From the NCBI GenBank assembly GCA_963971535.1, contig OZ020589.1, positions 92,817,182 to 92,881,181 on the forward strand: a DNA stretch of 64,000 bases. Reading direction: 5' to 3'. The notes under the pieces were generated by a model. That model searched no databases, was not told the origin of the DNA, and saw only the letters and a list, made by a program, of their open reading frames with translations. Positions 1-10,613 of the stretch are shown here, in pieces (position 1 is the first letter of the stretch; each line of letters starts with the position of its first letter). A program made the translations under genes and the position numbers. Source of the stretch: Notolepis coatsorum (taxonomy: Eukaryota; Chordata; Actinopteri; Aulopiformes; Paralepididae).

Positions 1-2
1 AA

Positions 3-183
3 GATGAGTCTGATCAAGAAGAGGAGCGTGACTCGACTGAAACAGACTCGCAACCTGGCAAGGATATCATTCCCCCAGACTTCAATCACTTCCAACCTGG
101 AGAGTTCTTCCTATACACTCACAGAACTGGTAGGCCCCCCAGCAGATCACGGAGCAGAGGGAGCATTACAGGCTCAGAACTCA
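3..183 (+). pseudogene. BEL/Pao gag, N-terminal fragment
   Basis: The reading frame starting at base 3 gives an acidic, S/D/E-rich stretch followed by an S/R-rich stretch (around 140-165), typical of the low-complexity N-terminal part of Pao gag. It is open at the window start, so the initiator is not seen. It is cut at about 184 by an A/T-rich short repeat and gag resumes beyond it at about 441. An overlapping ATG frame at 4-222 is basic and runs into the repeat, so I do not favour it. The family assignment comes from the downstream pol. Confidence 0.55.
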
Positions 184-440
184 TGTTCCAATCAAATCAA
201 ATCAAATCAAATTTATTTATAGGGCCCAACAACACACGTTAATGTCCCCATGGGCCGTACAGATCTTCTTTAAACAAGTCAAGAAGAAAACATAACAATA
301 AGTCAAGAACAGAACAAGAACACCATAAGGTGCAAACATTTTTAGATGGATGCAAATAAATGAAAGAATGCAAGCACTCCCAGACATACCCCACGCGAAG
401 GTAAGGAAAAACTCACTAAAACCTAACAATAGGGGGAAAA
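184..440. repeat. SINE-like or short interspersed repeat inserted in gag
   Basis: The sequence starts with four to five copies of a pentamer (ATCAA type, 190-215), then a TTTATTTATAGGGCCC motif, and ends with an A-rich stretch near 434-441. Fish short interspersed repeats often have this pentameric tail. In that reading the repeat lies on the - strand. It splits the gag reading frame of the BEL/Pao element. I could not find a clear target-site duplication, so both ends are approximate. Confidence 0.5.
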
Positions 441-1145
441 AAATGCATGCAACAACAACGCGAAGATGCACTCGCAAGAGAGGAGCAACGACGCCAAGAT
501 GCACTCGCAAGAGAAGAGTGACTCTACCAAGATGCGCTCGACAGAGAGAGAAGAGCCGCGGAAGCACTGGAGCGTGAGCGTGATAGAGCGGCAGCCCAGG
601 CCTTGGAGTACACCCGGCTCGCTACCGCCCAACTGCAATCGGCCTCTGCCTCCAGGCAAATATCAAGAGCATCCACTAGGAATAACTCACCCCAGGGCCG
701 CCAGCCTGAAAGGGAGGAGCACCCGGCTAGGTATCTCCGACCCCGAAGAGGGGACAAGGCCGACTCCGAAGACCTGGAAGGGCGACTGGCTCGTCTGCAA
801 AAGGAATATATGGCACCAGGAGAGGTGCCACCCCCATCTCGACGTGAGCGGCTACCCGCCACACCCAGAGCAACCTCCAGATCCCATCAACGTTGGCCGG
901 AAACTACACCGGCCCCTAGGTACGACCCGCTTCCACAGCGCCCACCAGGGAGCGCCATCCCATTCTTCAAAGATGATTCTAGAAGCCAGTACCATGACAT
1001 GAGGATGTGTCTGGAGTTCCTCCTGGGCGCCGCCAACCACAGCGAGCAACAGAAGTTCCTCGAGCTGTCTATGCACTGTAGGCTGCCTGCGGCCAAGCTC
1101 ATATGCACTGCCAACGCATACTCCCCCACCCCCTATACTTAGTCT
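441..1145 (+). pseudogene. BEL/Pao gag, coiled-coil and capsid-like middle part
   Basis: This frame reads a Q/R/E-rich helical region with a short repeated heptad-like unit (about 445-600), then an S/P/R-rich linker, then a conserved gag segment near 990-1140 (YHDMRMCLEFLLG and SPTPYT). The equivalent segment (YTELRMCLE, TPYT) is present in the second BEL/Pao element near 18400. An in-frame TGA near 520 and a TAG at 1140-1142 break it. Six bases after the TAG a MITE has inserted. The reading frame resumes after the MITE at 1827. Confidence 0.75.
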
Positions 1146-1154
1146 ATCCAGGCC

Positions 1155-1817
1155 GCGTCTATTCTTATACCAACGGATTTCCAGTTCCGCATTCTGCGAT
1201 CTGATTGGCAACTGACGTATGCTAGTTACGCCCCCGGTAAGTTATCTACGCCAGTTCAACTCCGAGGTAAACAGCTGTTTCCATGTTTCCGCCCATGACT
1301 TTATGTGCACTAAAGTGCGGGTAAGTTTAAAGTGCACATGATCACGGAAGCGTGACAACCCTAACATGTCATGTGTCACAACAGAATGAGTAGGTGAGTG
1401 TTAGGCCTACAGAAAGTGTAATCTATTGATTGACTTGCAGCATGACCTAGTCAATTGGGTAGAAGAGTCTTGTGGGCGAGATTATGCATGACCAGCCTGT
1501 GATCTAAAGAGCATATTACCTACAAATCGAATGCTCATGCGGTTTTTAGGCTATTCTTATGCCATGCTCACTCCGGCGTTAGAAGGTAGCCTAATAACTG
1601 GCATGTTTCAACACCAGTTGTCTGTTGTCTGATGTGGCTGCCATTCGCGCAATAATGAGGTTGTGTTTTGAACATTTGAGCCGATTGATACGAATTGGAT
1701 AATGCAGGCGCGAGCTGGGCGTAACTGGCGTAGATAACTTACCGGGGGCAAAACTAGCGTACGTCAGTGGCCAATCAGATCGCAGAACTGGAAATCCGTT
1801 GGTATAAGAATAGACGC
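1155..1817. mobile_element. 663-bp MITE with ~100-bp terminal inverted repeats and 9-bp target duplication
   Basis: The ends are inverted copies: the left end begins GCGTCTATTCTTATACC and the right end finishes GGTATAAGAATAGACGC. The match runs for about 95-102 bases, with one 7-base difference and a few substitutions. The element is flanked by identical 9-mers ATCCAGGCC at 1146-1154 and 1818-1826. Removing the element and one 9-mer restores the continuity of the host gag. The interior has no plausible ORF, so it is non-autonomous. A 9-bp duplication with long inverted repeats fits Mutator-like elements best, but the superfamily is an inference. Confidence 0.88.
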
Positions 1818-1826
1818 ATCCAGGCC

Positions 1827-3955
1827 CTGGACGAGCGCTGGGGACGCCCGTGGGACCACATATTGGATGAGATCCACGAGCTACCCTGATGGAGCTCTCA
1901 GAGTTCCTGAAGTCGGAGATGAGGCACATCCGCCTCCCCAAGCGGGAAGAGCAGAGAGGCAGTGGACGCAGTGGACGAGACAAGTCCGACCGAACGGGGC
2001 GGCCCCTTAGGGTGCTGACAACCGTACATGAAAACATATCAAAGGAGCACCAAGGGCCCCCGAAAGGCAAACGAGGCTTCTCCTCCCAGAAGAAAGGAGA
2101 GAAGAAAACTCCGCCGCCATGCCAGTGCTGCACCGAGGTCCACTGGCTAGACAACTGTCCCGTGTTCAAGGAGAAGACTACAGAAGAAAAGAAACAGTGG
2201 ATAATAGAGAATAAGCGGTGCTCGAAGTGCGCCCGTGAGCACATAGCAAAGGACTGCACCCTCAAGGGACCCTGCAGACAGAGCGGGTGCGGGAAGATCC
2301 ACCTCACGGCCCTCCACGACCTCAACAATAGAGAAGACAAGGCTAAGCCTGATGTTGCGGAAGCCCGTGATGAGCCCTCTAGAGAGATACGCAACTACTA
2401 CGTGGGCCCCGTGAGGGGCAGCACTCCCCACGTGCTGTTGAAGATTGTGCCGGTGGTCCTGCGGAACCGCGACAAGACTCTGGAGACCTACGCGGTTATT
2501 GACGATGGCTCGGAGCGCACGCTGCTGATGCGTGAGGCTGCCATCGCCCTTGGACTCAGGGGCGATGCAGAGGAGCTGGATCTCCTCACCATCCAACCAG
2601 GGCGCATCACTATTCATGGAGAGAGTGTGGCTCTCACCCTCACACCGGCCGGACGGCCGAAGGAAGTCTTCAAGGTGAGCCGCGTATTCACCGCTGCCGG
2701 GTTGTGCCTCTCCAGTTACGGCTACCCTATGGAGTCCCTCATGAAGAGGTACCCACATCTCTGTAATCTGGGGATAAACGCTGCAATGGAGGTGAAGCCC
2801 ACCCTCCTGCTCGGCTCCGATAATGTGAACCTCACTTTACGCAAGCACATCATCCAGGGTCCACCCGGATGTCCCGTCGCCCTGGAGACTCCGCTGGACT
2901 GGACCCTGCAGGGCCCCATCAGTCTGAGAAATCTGAACGCCTGTCAGACCCACTGCCTCTTCATTGGAGCGGGGCACGAAGACGAGGCGCTGCTGGAGAA
3001 TGTTCAGAGGTTGTGGCAGCTGGACATTGCTCCATACAAGAACGAGAAGATACACACTCGCTCCAAGGAAGATAAGGCTGCGATGGATCTTCTCCAAGCC
3101 AAGACCAAGCGTGTCTGCATGCGCGGTGTCCTCAGATATGCCACACCGCTCTTGAGAAGAGAGCCCCTGCCAACCTTCAGCAGAGACTCAGCAGAGACCC
3201 CGAGACGGCTGCCGCCTACGCCACAGAGTCTGGACCCCGAGGATGCGGAAAGGAGTACCGAGTCATGGTACCTTCCCCACCATAACGTTAAGCACAACGG
3301 AAAGAACAGAGTGGTGTTTAATTGCAGCTTTCAAGTGCGCCAGCAGAACCTCAACCGCTATCTCCTGCCCGGTCTGACTCTGACCCCTCCTCTCCTCGGA
3401 GTTATGGTGCGCTTCCGACGACAGAAGACTGCCATCAGTGGCGACATAAAACGCATGTTCCACCAGGTGTGTTTGCTCGACGAAGATAAGCCACTCATGA
3501 GGTTCTTGTGGAGAGAAAACCCAGATGACCCGGAACCGTCCATCTATCAGTGGGAGGTGTTGCCCTTCGGGACGACCTGCAGCCCGTGTTGCGCCACCTA
3601 CGCCCTGCAGCGTCATGTCGACGACGCCGCCGCACCCCCCGGAGTCTCCGATGCTGTCCACCACAGTTTTTATGTGGACAACTGCCTCCACAGCGTGGAG
3701 ACCGCGGAAGAGGCCTACAAGCTGGTGCATGATATACGCACCTTCCTGGCCACCGCTGGCTTTGATGTCCGCCAGTGGGCCACCAACGACCCTGAAGTCG
3801 TCCGAGACCTCCCAGACGAAGCGAAGGCTGACAGCAGCGAGACCTGGCTCTCCCAGTCAAGTGAAGACGCCCAGGAAATGACTCTGGGTCTCCTCTGGCA
3901 TTTTAAGTCTGACACCCTGTGTTACCGGCAAAAGAAGATTGAAACTCGCCATTAA
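1827..3955 (+). pseudogene. BEL/Pao gag C-terminus, zinc knuckles, protease, reverse transcriptase
   Basis: The frame is open from 1889 to 3955 (688 codons), and weaker gag sequence precedes it. Visible parts: cysteine-rich zinc-binding segment at about 2120-2330 (CQCC...HWLDNCP, then CSKCAREHIAKDC and a third cluster); aspartic protease centre DDGS near 2503; reverse transcriptase from about 3300 with the palm motifs ISGDIKRMF and YVDN (near 3670). A TAA at 3953-3955 ends the frame just before the sequence continues into RNase H, so the frame is broken there rather than naturally ended. Confidence 0.88.
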
Positions 3956-4492
3956 GTAACCAGGAGGTCGATCTACAGTACTCTGGCGAGTCAATATGAC
4001 CCGTTGGGTTACATCAACTCCTACACGACTCGTGCCAAGGCTCTGGTCAGCGAGCTGTGGACTGAGGCGAAGGGATGGGATGACCCCCTACCAGAGACAC
4101 TCAGGGCGAAGTGGAAGAAGTGGGAAGAAGAGCTCCCCACCCTCCAACAGATCGAGTTCCCCAGGAGCTACTTTCCCTCAAGCGTCAGTCTGACCGGCAG
4201 CCAGCTCTCCCGTCATGTATTCTGTCACACGTCTGAGAAGGCATATGGTGCAGTAGCGTACCTGCGTGCGGTAGAGCCCGACGACACAGTCCACGTTTCC
4301 TTCATTCTTGCACGCTCAAGAGTTGCACCCAAGAAGCAGCAATCCATTGCCCGGCTTGAGCTCTGCGCCGCTCTAAGTGGAGCCCAGTTGGGAAAGATGC
4401 TGAAGGAAGAGCTGCGCCTGCCCCTTTACGCGGTGTCGATGTGGTCCGACTCCACAACAGTCATCCAGTGGATCCAGTCGACTTCGTGCTGA
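3956..4492 (+). pseudogene. BEL/Pao pol: RT connection and RNase H segment
   Basis: The frame continues from the broken end at 3955, reads SIYSTLASQYDPLGY and an RNase H-like segment (SFILARSRVAPKKQQSIARL, then MWSDSTTVIQWI). The family normally carries catalytic acidic residues of RNase H here. The conserved HVFSDAS-type motif reads HVFCHTS, so one acidic residue looks lost. The segment ends at a TGA at 4490-4492 that sits where the related element at 12125-21446 reads arginine, consistent with a CGA to TGA transition. Confidence 0.85.
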
Positions 4493-5284
4493 TATAAAGT
4501 CTTCGTGGGAACAAGGGTGACAGAGATCCAAGAGCTTGTGGGGACCAGCTGCTGGCGATATGTTTCGACAGATGTCAACACAGCGGACGTGATCACCAGA
4601 GGTGCGACCCTTGAGGAATTGGCATGTCCCAACCTCTACCACCGAGGACCCGACTACCTACGCAAGCCAGAAGAAGAGTGGCCTTCTCCTCTGAACTTGG
4701 AGAACGCAGAGATGGAACTTAAGAAGTCCATCTTCTACGGCCTCACCGGACTCCAAGACCCTTCAACCACCGACAGTCCCAAGGTTGAGGATTGCCAGAC
4801 CCTAGAAGAGCTCCAAGTACGTACCTTCCACCACCGGAACCCTGGTCCCGGAGACCCGACCCCCCTCAGCGCCGACGACTACGCCGCAGCTGAGATCATG
4901 TTGCTGCAGAGGGTGCAGCGGGAGGTCTTCCAGATCGAGATGGCGTGCTTGGGACGGAATATGGAGCTACCAAGAGACAGCAAGCTGAGGCTACTGGCCC
5001 CCGAACTGGACGAGAAAGACCTCATACGCGTCGGAGGCCGCCTACGACGGGCTCAGGGCCTCACCGAGGACAGCAAACACCCCATCCTACTCCCCTCGAA
5101 GCATCCGGTGATTAACTTGGTGATTCGTCACTATGACACCAACTTGTATCACCCTGGAGCAGAGCGGCTCTTCGCGGAGCTCAGGAGAAGGTTCTGGATA
5201 CTTCGCGGCCGGGAGGCTGTGCGGCGATACCAACGGTCATGCACAGCCTGCCAGAAGCTCAGAGCCCAACCCATAATGGCATGA
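4493..5284 (+). pseudogene. BEL/Pao pol: RNase H C-terminus and integrase N-terminal zinc region
   Basis: This open segment continues pol with the conserved VTEIQEL and NTADVITRG motifs, then a linker, then the integrase N-terminal part (LIRVGGRLRRA, HYDTNLYHPGAERLFAELRRRFW, CTACQKLRAQP), which has the His/His-Cys/Cys pattern of a zinc-binding domain. It stops at TGA 5282-5284, where the related element has arginine, which again looks like CGA to TGA decay. The next frame follows on directly. Confidence 0.85.
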
Positions 5285-6237
5285 ATGGCTGACCTCCCAT
5301 CCTGCCGCCTCTGTCTCCAAGAAGCGCCCTTCCACAACACGGGCATGGACTGCTTCGGGCCCTTCACCATCAAGGCAGAAATCGGGAGAGCAACTGCTAA
5401 GAGATGGGGAATCATCTTCAAGTGCCTCACCACGAGAGCTGTCCATCTCGAGGTGCTGGCTGAAATGACAACAGACAGCTTCCTCCAGTCATTCCGTCGA
5501 TTTACTGGAAGGAGAGGGCGACCCCATACCCTCTGGTCTGATTACTGGACGAACTTCAAGGGAGGAGAAGCTCAACTCATCAAGAGTTACCACCAGATGA
5601 GTGAGGAGTTGAAGGACGAGCTGGCCTCCCAACAGGTCACCTTCTCCTACAACCCTCCAAATGCACCCCACTTCGGTGGAACGTGGGAGAGAGAGGTCAA
5701 GTCGGTAAAGGCTGCTCTAGGTGCCGCGCTCAGAGGACAGGTTCCCAAGGCAGAGGTCTTCAACACCGTGCTGGTGGAGATTGAAGCCATTCTGAATTCC
5801 AAGCCACTGGGGTACGTCAGTAGCGACGCGGCCGATCTCGACTCCATAACACCCAACAGCCTTCTGATGGTGCGGCGAGACGCGGCCCTTCCCTTGGCGG
5901 TCTACGCCTCCACCGAGATCATTGGCAGAAGACAATGGAGGTATAGTCAGGCTTTAGCCGACCAATTCTGGAAGAGGTTCACCACCGAGTATCTCCCATC
6001 GCTGCAAGGCCGCCGCAAGTGGATCACTGAAAGAGGCAACCTAGAACCAGGAACCCCAGTCTGATCGTGGATCAGGCGCTACCCCGAGCCCGCTGGCTCA
6101 CCGGAGGGGTGAAGAGTGTGGTAAAAGGGCAAGACGGAAGAGTCCGCTCGGCTGTCGTGGATGTCGGAGGAAGAACTTACCACAGACCAGTGGCTCGACT
6201 GATCCGACTACCCCCGTACTCTGACTCTGACCAGTGA
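5285..6237 (+). pseudogene. BEL/Pao integrase core and C-terminal domain, inactive
   Basis: The catalytic core has Asp in GMDCFGP (near 5347), Asp in LWSDYWTNF (near 5540) and Glu in GTWEREV (near 5687), the D,D,E triad of integrase. The residues after the second Asp (YWTNF) differ from HGTNF in the related element, suggesting damage around the active site. A frameshift near 6060 separates the core from the C-terminal region. That region reads on to about 6237 in another frame (VDQALPRARW, RPVARLIRLP). Confidence 0.85.
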
Positions 6238-6298
6238 GTGACTACTAGACATTCAGCAGACCTCAGTTACTGATTAGCGCCGCAAATCAGGGCGCGGC

Positions 6299-6975
6299 TG
6301 TGCTGAAGGGTCTGCAGTTATGTAGAAATCGACCTAAGATTTCCCCCTCTAAGTTCATTAGACCTGTTTGATATGTGGGAGCTCAGTTATTATTTTCCAC
6401 ATACTGTTTACACCGTCTGCCTGCTGTTGGCATCTCATGTTGTGTGAAAGTGCTCCCATCTACTGGGCCGAGGTGGAAGTGTTTAGTTATCGTGCGTCAC
6501 TTCCTGTATCGTTGAACTTGTCCAGACTTGTAGAGAGAAAGAGAAATGCATCTGTGGAATAATATATTGATTCCCCAACTCTCTCATGTAAAGACATCCC
6601 CCAATACATTAATCTCACCCACATTATAATAGAGAAAAGTGAGTAACTGTGGAATAATATAATGCCCTCATGTAAAGACATTCCCCTCCCCTGTGTCCCC
6701 TTACCTGTGTGCCCCTCCCCCACCCAATTGACCTATCAAATGGGACCACACCCCCCCCCCCATTTTAACTATATAGGGCTCCTCCCGACCACGATCGAGG
6801 TTTCTTTACCTGGGTCATTTCAGCTGATCACCTGGGGCGAGAGCCTCAGCCATTCTCTCTATGTACTATGTATATTTCTATCTGTTTGGTTAATAAACCT
6901 TTGTTATTAACTGAACCTCGGTTGACTGAGAATATTCTTCTTCAGGATATCCACGAATATCCCACACATCCAACA
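6299..6975 (+). repeat. 3' LTR of the first BEL/Pao element
   Basis: It begins TGTGCTGAAGGG right after GCGCGGC. The second BEL/Pao element has the same layout (GTGCGGC then TGTTACG), which supports the left boundary. It carries a TATA-like TATATAGGG near 6770 and AATAAA at 6892-6897, and a candidate end in CA at 6975. An internal imperfect duplication (GTGGAATAATAT...TCATGTAAAGACAT) lies at about 6552-6690. The right boundary is less sure because the partner LTR is outside the window. Confidence 0.7.
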
Positions 6976-7911
6976 TGAAGGTCACGGACATTTTGACCAG
7001 GGATGTAAAGTTGCTTACCACGCGGACATTATTCCACCAGAGAGTGTGAGTTTGAGTAGTTAGCTAATTAGATGTTTAGTAAACGTCAGTGATTAGCGGA
7101 CTACAGCTAACTATTGTATTTCCAGTTATCGTTAGCAGTTAGCAGAACCTAGCTAGCTCGGAGCTAATATCTAACGTAGCCCGTTGCACATGCGTTGCTA
7201 GCTGCTCTGTACTGGACATATCGGACGATATAGCACAGACCGGAGGACATTTAGCTAGGGTCTGTGCCGAAGGGGACTCTGTACAGAGGCACACAACCAG
7301 TCATTTGCTAGCTCAGCAGCCGCTAGCACTAGCCTGTTGTACAGAGGCGGACAGCGTGTCTTCAGTCTGGCTGTCTGCATGCTCACTACTGAGCGGAGGG
7401 AGACACTCGGATACCCAACAGCGGGGCATCTGGTCTGCAGGAGCAGACTGGTAGCGCCAATCGGACCGGGCAGCGTCTTCCCGCCTTCAACACCACGCAG
7501 CGGTCGACTACTCCTCGCTACAGAACCCCTCCGGGTTCTCGCCACCAGGATTACTAACTCTCTCTCCACCTCTCTCGTCCGGCAGAGGGAATTGTTCCTC
7601 TGCTGCAACGGTAACCTCGGCAATGTTGGCCAGAACACTTTAATAGAACCATTTGGGCGCCCATCTAAATTTAGCTATAGTATTTTAATTAGGAATTGTA
7701 TAAAGTACTAAGAATATTTGTATGTTTTTCCCCCTTGTTTATATAAAATGGCATTATGATTCAACAGTTTCCTCGCTCTTTCTAGTCTAGGTGACTCCAT
7801 TTAATTTAGTTTACCCAGTTGTGTAATTTGGTATCAATTAGTTTGGCAGTTAAGGCATCGGACCAACCCCCTAAGGTGAAATTTATACACAGTCCTTTAA
7901 GCTCCAGCACA
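6976..7911. other. unassigned sequence between two retroelements
   Basis: I recognise no gene here. The stretch contains short repeats of the GCTAGC/TTAGC kind (7050-7330), a GC-richer part (7340-7640) with overlapping ORFs on both strands that show no known motif, and an A/T-rich part to 7860. It may be old element sequence or ordinary intergenic DNA. Confidence 0.5.
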
Positions 7912-8935
7912 ATAGAGTTCCTCTGTGTGGTGGCACAGGTCACATACTGTTCATATGTCCTCAAAGTAGTGTTCAAGCGACAATGATTAAAATCACCAAG
8001 GATGAATTTTGGAGCCTCTGGTCGAGTCGGTGCGTGACGTCAGCAATCAGCTTGAAAGCAGCTGATGTGTTCGCGCAAGGGTGAATGTAAACAATAGTAA
8101 AAAATAACTGTGGGAACTCCCGAGGCAAATAAAAGGGACGGAGTGAAACAGTCAAAAGATCAATGTCAGGTGTGCAAATCTTCACCCGAATCACGACAGT
8201 ATTACAGTACCTCTGGTTGATGTAGCAGCACACACCACCTCCCCGTCGTTTGTTTGTGATCTCCGGTGATCGGTCCAAACGAAGCGGAGCGCTGAACCCA
8301 CTAAGTGACAGGTCCTCGTCCTGATCACGGCCATTTAACCATGTTTCAGTGAAGGCCAGTAAACAGGTGTCCTTCACTTCATGTTTAAATTTGGCCCAGG
8401 CCTGCAGTTCATCCAACTTATTGCGGAGAGACTGTGCATTACAGAGCATGATTGAAGGAAGAGTTGGCAGCTTGCGGCGGTCTTGGAGGCTCATGTTCTT
8501 GAGTCTCTGATGAATCCCACCTCTTCTCCCGCTCTTCCGATTAGTGGTTCTGGCTTTGGTGACAGTTCTGCAAAGCTCAGGTGGAATATCCTCCGGCGTA
8601 ACGCTGTCCCTTGTCCGAAGTGACAGGAGAAACTCCTGGGTGAATGTAATCCTGCCGGGCGAGGTGCCATGGCAAGCGTATGTATTTACTCCGTTCTGTG
8701 ACCCCGTGCTCGTACAAGGATGGTGGAGCAAAAAGAAAAAAAGCACAAGCACAAACAGATCCACAAACACCCTCATATTGTCCATAAACTGGGTGCTAAA
8801 ACATGGAGAGAGAGAAACACATACACTACGAAACGCAAACAAACTCAGACAACCGGCAGCTACACGTGTCGCACACAGAGGAGCGCCGCACACCGGTATA
8901 TATACTATTTTAATATAGTCTGGGTTGAAAAATAG
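7912..8935 (-). pseudogene. Rex1/Babar-like LINE endonuclease domain, inverted fragment
   Basis: On the - strand, 8893-7973 reads a non-LTR retrotransposon N-terminus followed by an apurinic endonuclease-like domain: MLCNAQSLRNKLDELQ near 8450, FTETWLNG near 8360, RRGGGVCCYINQ near 8235 and TIVYIHP near 8090. A one-base shift near 7985 puts GDFNH in another frame, and homology fades at about 7912. The missing part is the rest of the endonuclease and the start of reverse transcriptase. The matching reverse transcriptase lies on the opposite strand at 9180, so this is either an inverted 5' segment of that LINE or a second copy. Confidence 0.8.
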
Positions 8936-9179
8936 TGAACCTATTCTTTAAAAGCTATTTACAACATATATGTTACAGGATATAAAACAGTTTAACAGTT
9001 AAAGTTAATTTGAGTGCCGTTGAGCTGCTTCCTTTCTCTCTCCTAACTCTCCTTCTCCCCTCCTGCCCTCTCCTTCTGTCCTCCTATACTCCCCTTCTCT
9101 CCTCCTGTACTCCCCATCTCTCCTCCTGTACTCCCCTTCTCTGCTCTTGTCCTCTCCTTCTCTCCTCATGTCCTCCTCT
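8936..9179. repeat. A/T-rich spacer and (TCTCCTCC TGTACTCCCCT)n pyrimidine repeat
   Basis: 8936-9020 is A/T-rich with no recognisable feature. 9030-9175 is an impure pyrimidine-rich tandem repeat of about 20 bases (CTCCTGTACTCCCCTTCTCT type). It separates the inverted endonuclease fragment from the sense reverse transcriptase fragment. Confidence 0.75.
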
Positions 9180-10122
9180 CATTTGAACACCAGAAAGGCT
9201 GCTGGCCCAGATGGAATAACAGGACGCATACTTAAGTCCTGTGCTAACCAGCTAGCCCCTGTGTTCACCACCATATTTAATCGATCCCTGGCGGAGTCAG
9301 TGGTCCCTGCCTGCTTCAAGATGTCTACCATTATCCCGGTACCAAAGAAACCCGCCCCAACAGGTCTCAATGACTACAGACCGGTGGCACTCACCTCTGT
9401 GGCCATGAAATGTTTTGAGAAGCTGGTCAAGGATCACATTTGTGCCTCCCTCCCCAGTGATATGGACCCTATGCAATTTGCATACAGGCCAAACAGGTCC
9501 ACTGATGATGCAGTCTCCCAAGTACTGCACAGCACCCTCTCTCACCTAGACCGTCAGAAGGGGGGCTATGTGAGACTGTAGTTCATTGACTACAGCTCAG
9601 CGTTCAACACCATAGTCCCCACCAGACTGGTGGACATACAAGCTGATCGAGCTGGGTCTGAGCTCCGCTCTGAGCGCCTGGATACTGGACTTTCTGAGTG
9701 AAAGGCCCCAGGCGGTTAGGGTGGGGGGGTCAGACCTCCAACACCATCACCCTGAGCATCGGGTCCCCCCAAGGCTGTGTTCTGAGCCCCCTGCTGTACT
9801 CACTATACACACATGACTGTGTGGCCAAGTTCAGCTCCAACTCCATAGTGAAGTTTGCGGACGACACAGTGGTGGTGGGGCTGATCTCGGACAACGACGA
9901 GAAGGCCTACCGGGAGGAGGTTGAGGTACTGGAACGCTGGTACCAGGACAACAGCCTGCTCCTGAACATTGGTAAAACCAAGGAGCTGATCGTGGATTTT
10001 AGGAGGAGACAGCAGGAGACACACACACCACTGAGGATAAACAGGCCTACCGTGGACAGGGTGAGCAGCTTCAAGTACCTGGGGGTCCACATCTCAGAGG
10101 ATCTTATGAGAGGATCAGAGGA
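9180..10122 (+). pseudogene. Rex1/Babar-like LINE reverse transcriptase, first part
   Basis: The sequence reads [31 protein letters not shown] and [12 protein letters not shown] (9195-9520), then FIDYSSAFNTI near 9590 after a stop. After frameshifts near 9640 and 9720 it reads GSPQGCVLSP near 9760 and FADDTVVVG near 9855. These are the fingers and palm motifs of a non-LTR reverse transcriptase, with FADD as the catalytic centre. It ends at the Gypsy LTR at 10123 and continues at 25220. The last bases before the LTR carry a local GAGGAT repeat, so the junction is slightly rearranged. Confidence 0.9.
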
Positions 10123-10336
10123 TGTTATGTTTGTTGTTTCCAGTATTCCTAACTTGGAATAAACAGGCTAGGCTAGGGTTTCTTTACAGGCTTTTATTCA
10201 CGTTGTCTATCCGTACATCAAGGCACTCTCTCTGTTGTGCATCCGTACATCAAGCACTGTTCCTCTACCCCGGTCCTCGGTCCGGGTACTACAACAACAG
10301 GGCGGAACCAATATTATGTATTATAATAACAACACA
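10123..10336 (-). repeat. 3' LTR of the Gypsy element
   Basis: In element orientation it runs from TGTGTTGTTATTATAAT to ...ACATAACA. It is preceded by a polypurine tract (AAAAGAAGGGAATA, at about 10337-10350 on the complement). It matches the copy at 25006-25219 except for two substitutions. Confidence 0.93.
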
Positions 10337-10613
10337 TATTCCCTTCTTTTAAACAGAAACAACTTGTTCTTTTCCTGTAGTCGTCTATAACAAAACGTTC
10401 GTTTCCGACTGTTCTTAAACCTGTACATTCCAATAATAAACATACATTTTAAACATGAACGTATGCATTCAAACAATAAGCATATGCATCAAATCTTTCT
10501 TTACAATTTTTTTTTTTTTTTTTTTTAACCTTCATCATCAAGTGTCCTCTTTTCTTTACCCTATCCACAGTCCACATGCCTTTCAGCACTGTGCAATAAG
10601 TCTCTCAGGAGGT
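10337..10613 (-). other. Gypsy 3' untranslated region
   Basis: This holds the polypurine tract next to the LTR and a run of about 18 T on the + strand (near 10508-10526). I see no coding sequence between the pol stop and the polypurine tract. Confidence 0.7.

Larger units (their letters stand above)
1..6975 (+). mobile_element. BEL/Pao LTR retrotransposon, decayed, 5' LTR outside window
   Basis: Order on the + strand is gag, zinc knuckles, protease, reverse transcriptase, RNase H, integrase and 3' LTR, the BEL/Pao order. The 5' LTR and gag start lie left of the window. The body is broken by several in-frame stops, at least one frameshift, a SINE-like insertion (184-440) and a MITE (1155-1817). 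Its pol is clearly related to, but a different lineage from, the second BEL/Pao element at 12125-21446. Even the bases just before the LTR match in both (GCGGC followed by TG). It cannot move by itself. Confidence 0.93.

Noticed and set aside
7645-7665. Possible retroviral primer binding site (TTTGGGCGCCCATC)
   Set aside because: No LTR end with CA precedes it and no gag follows. The match to TGGCGCCC is imperfect and palindromic by chance.
7255-7711. Overlapping frames on both strands in the spacer after the first BEL/Pao element
   Set aside because: No recognisable motif, no codon pattern, and shadowing on the opposite strand.
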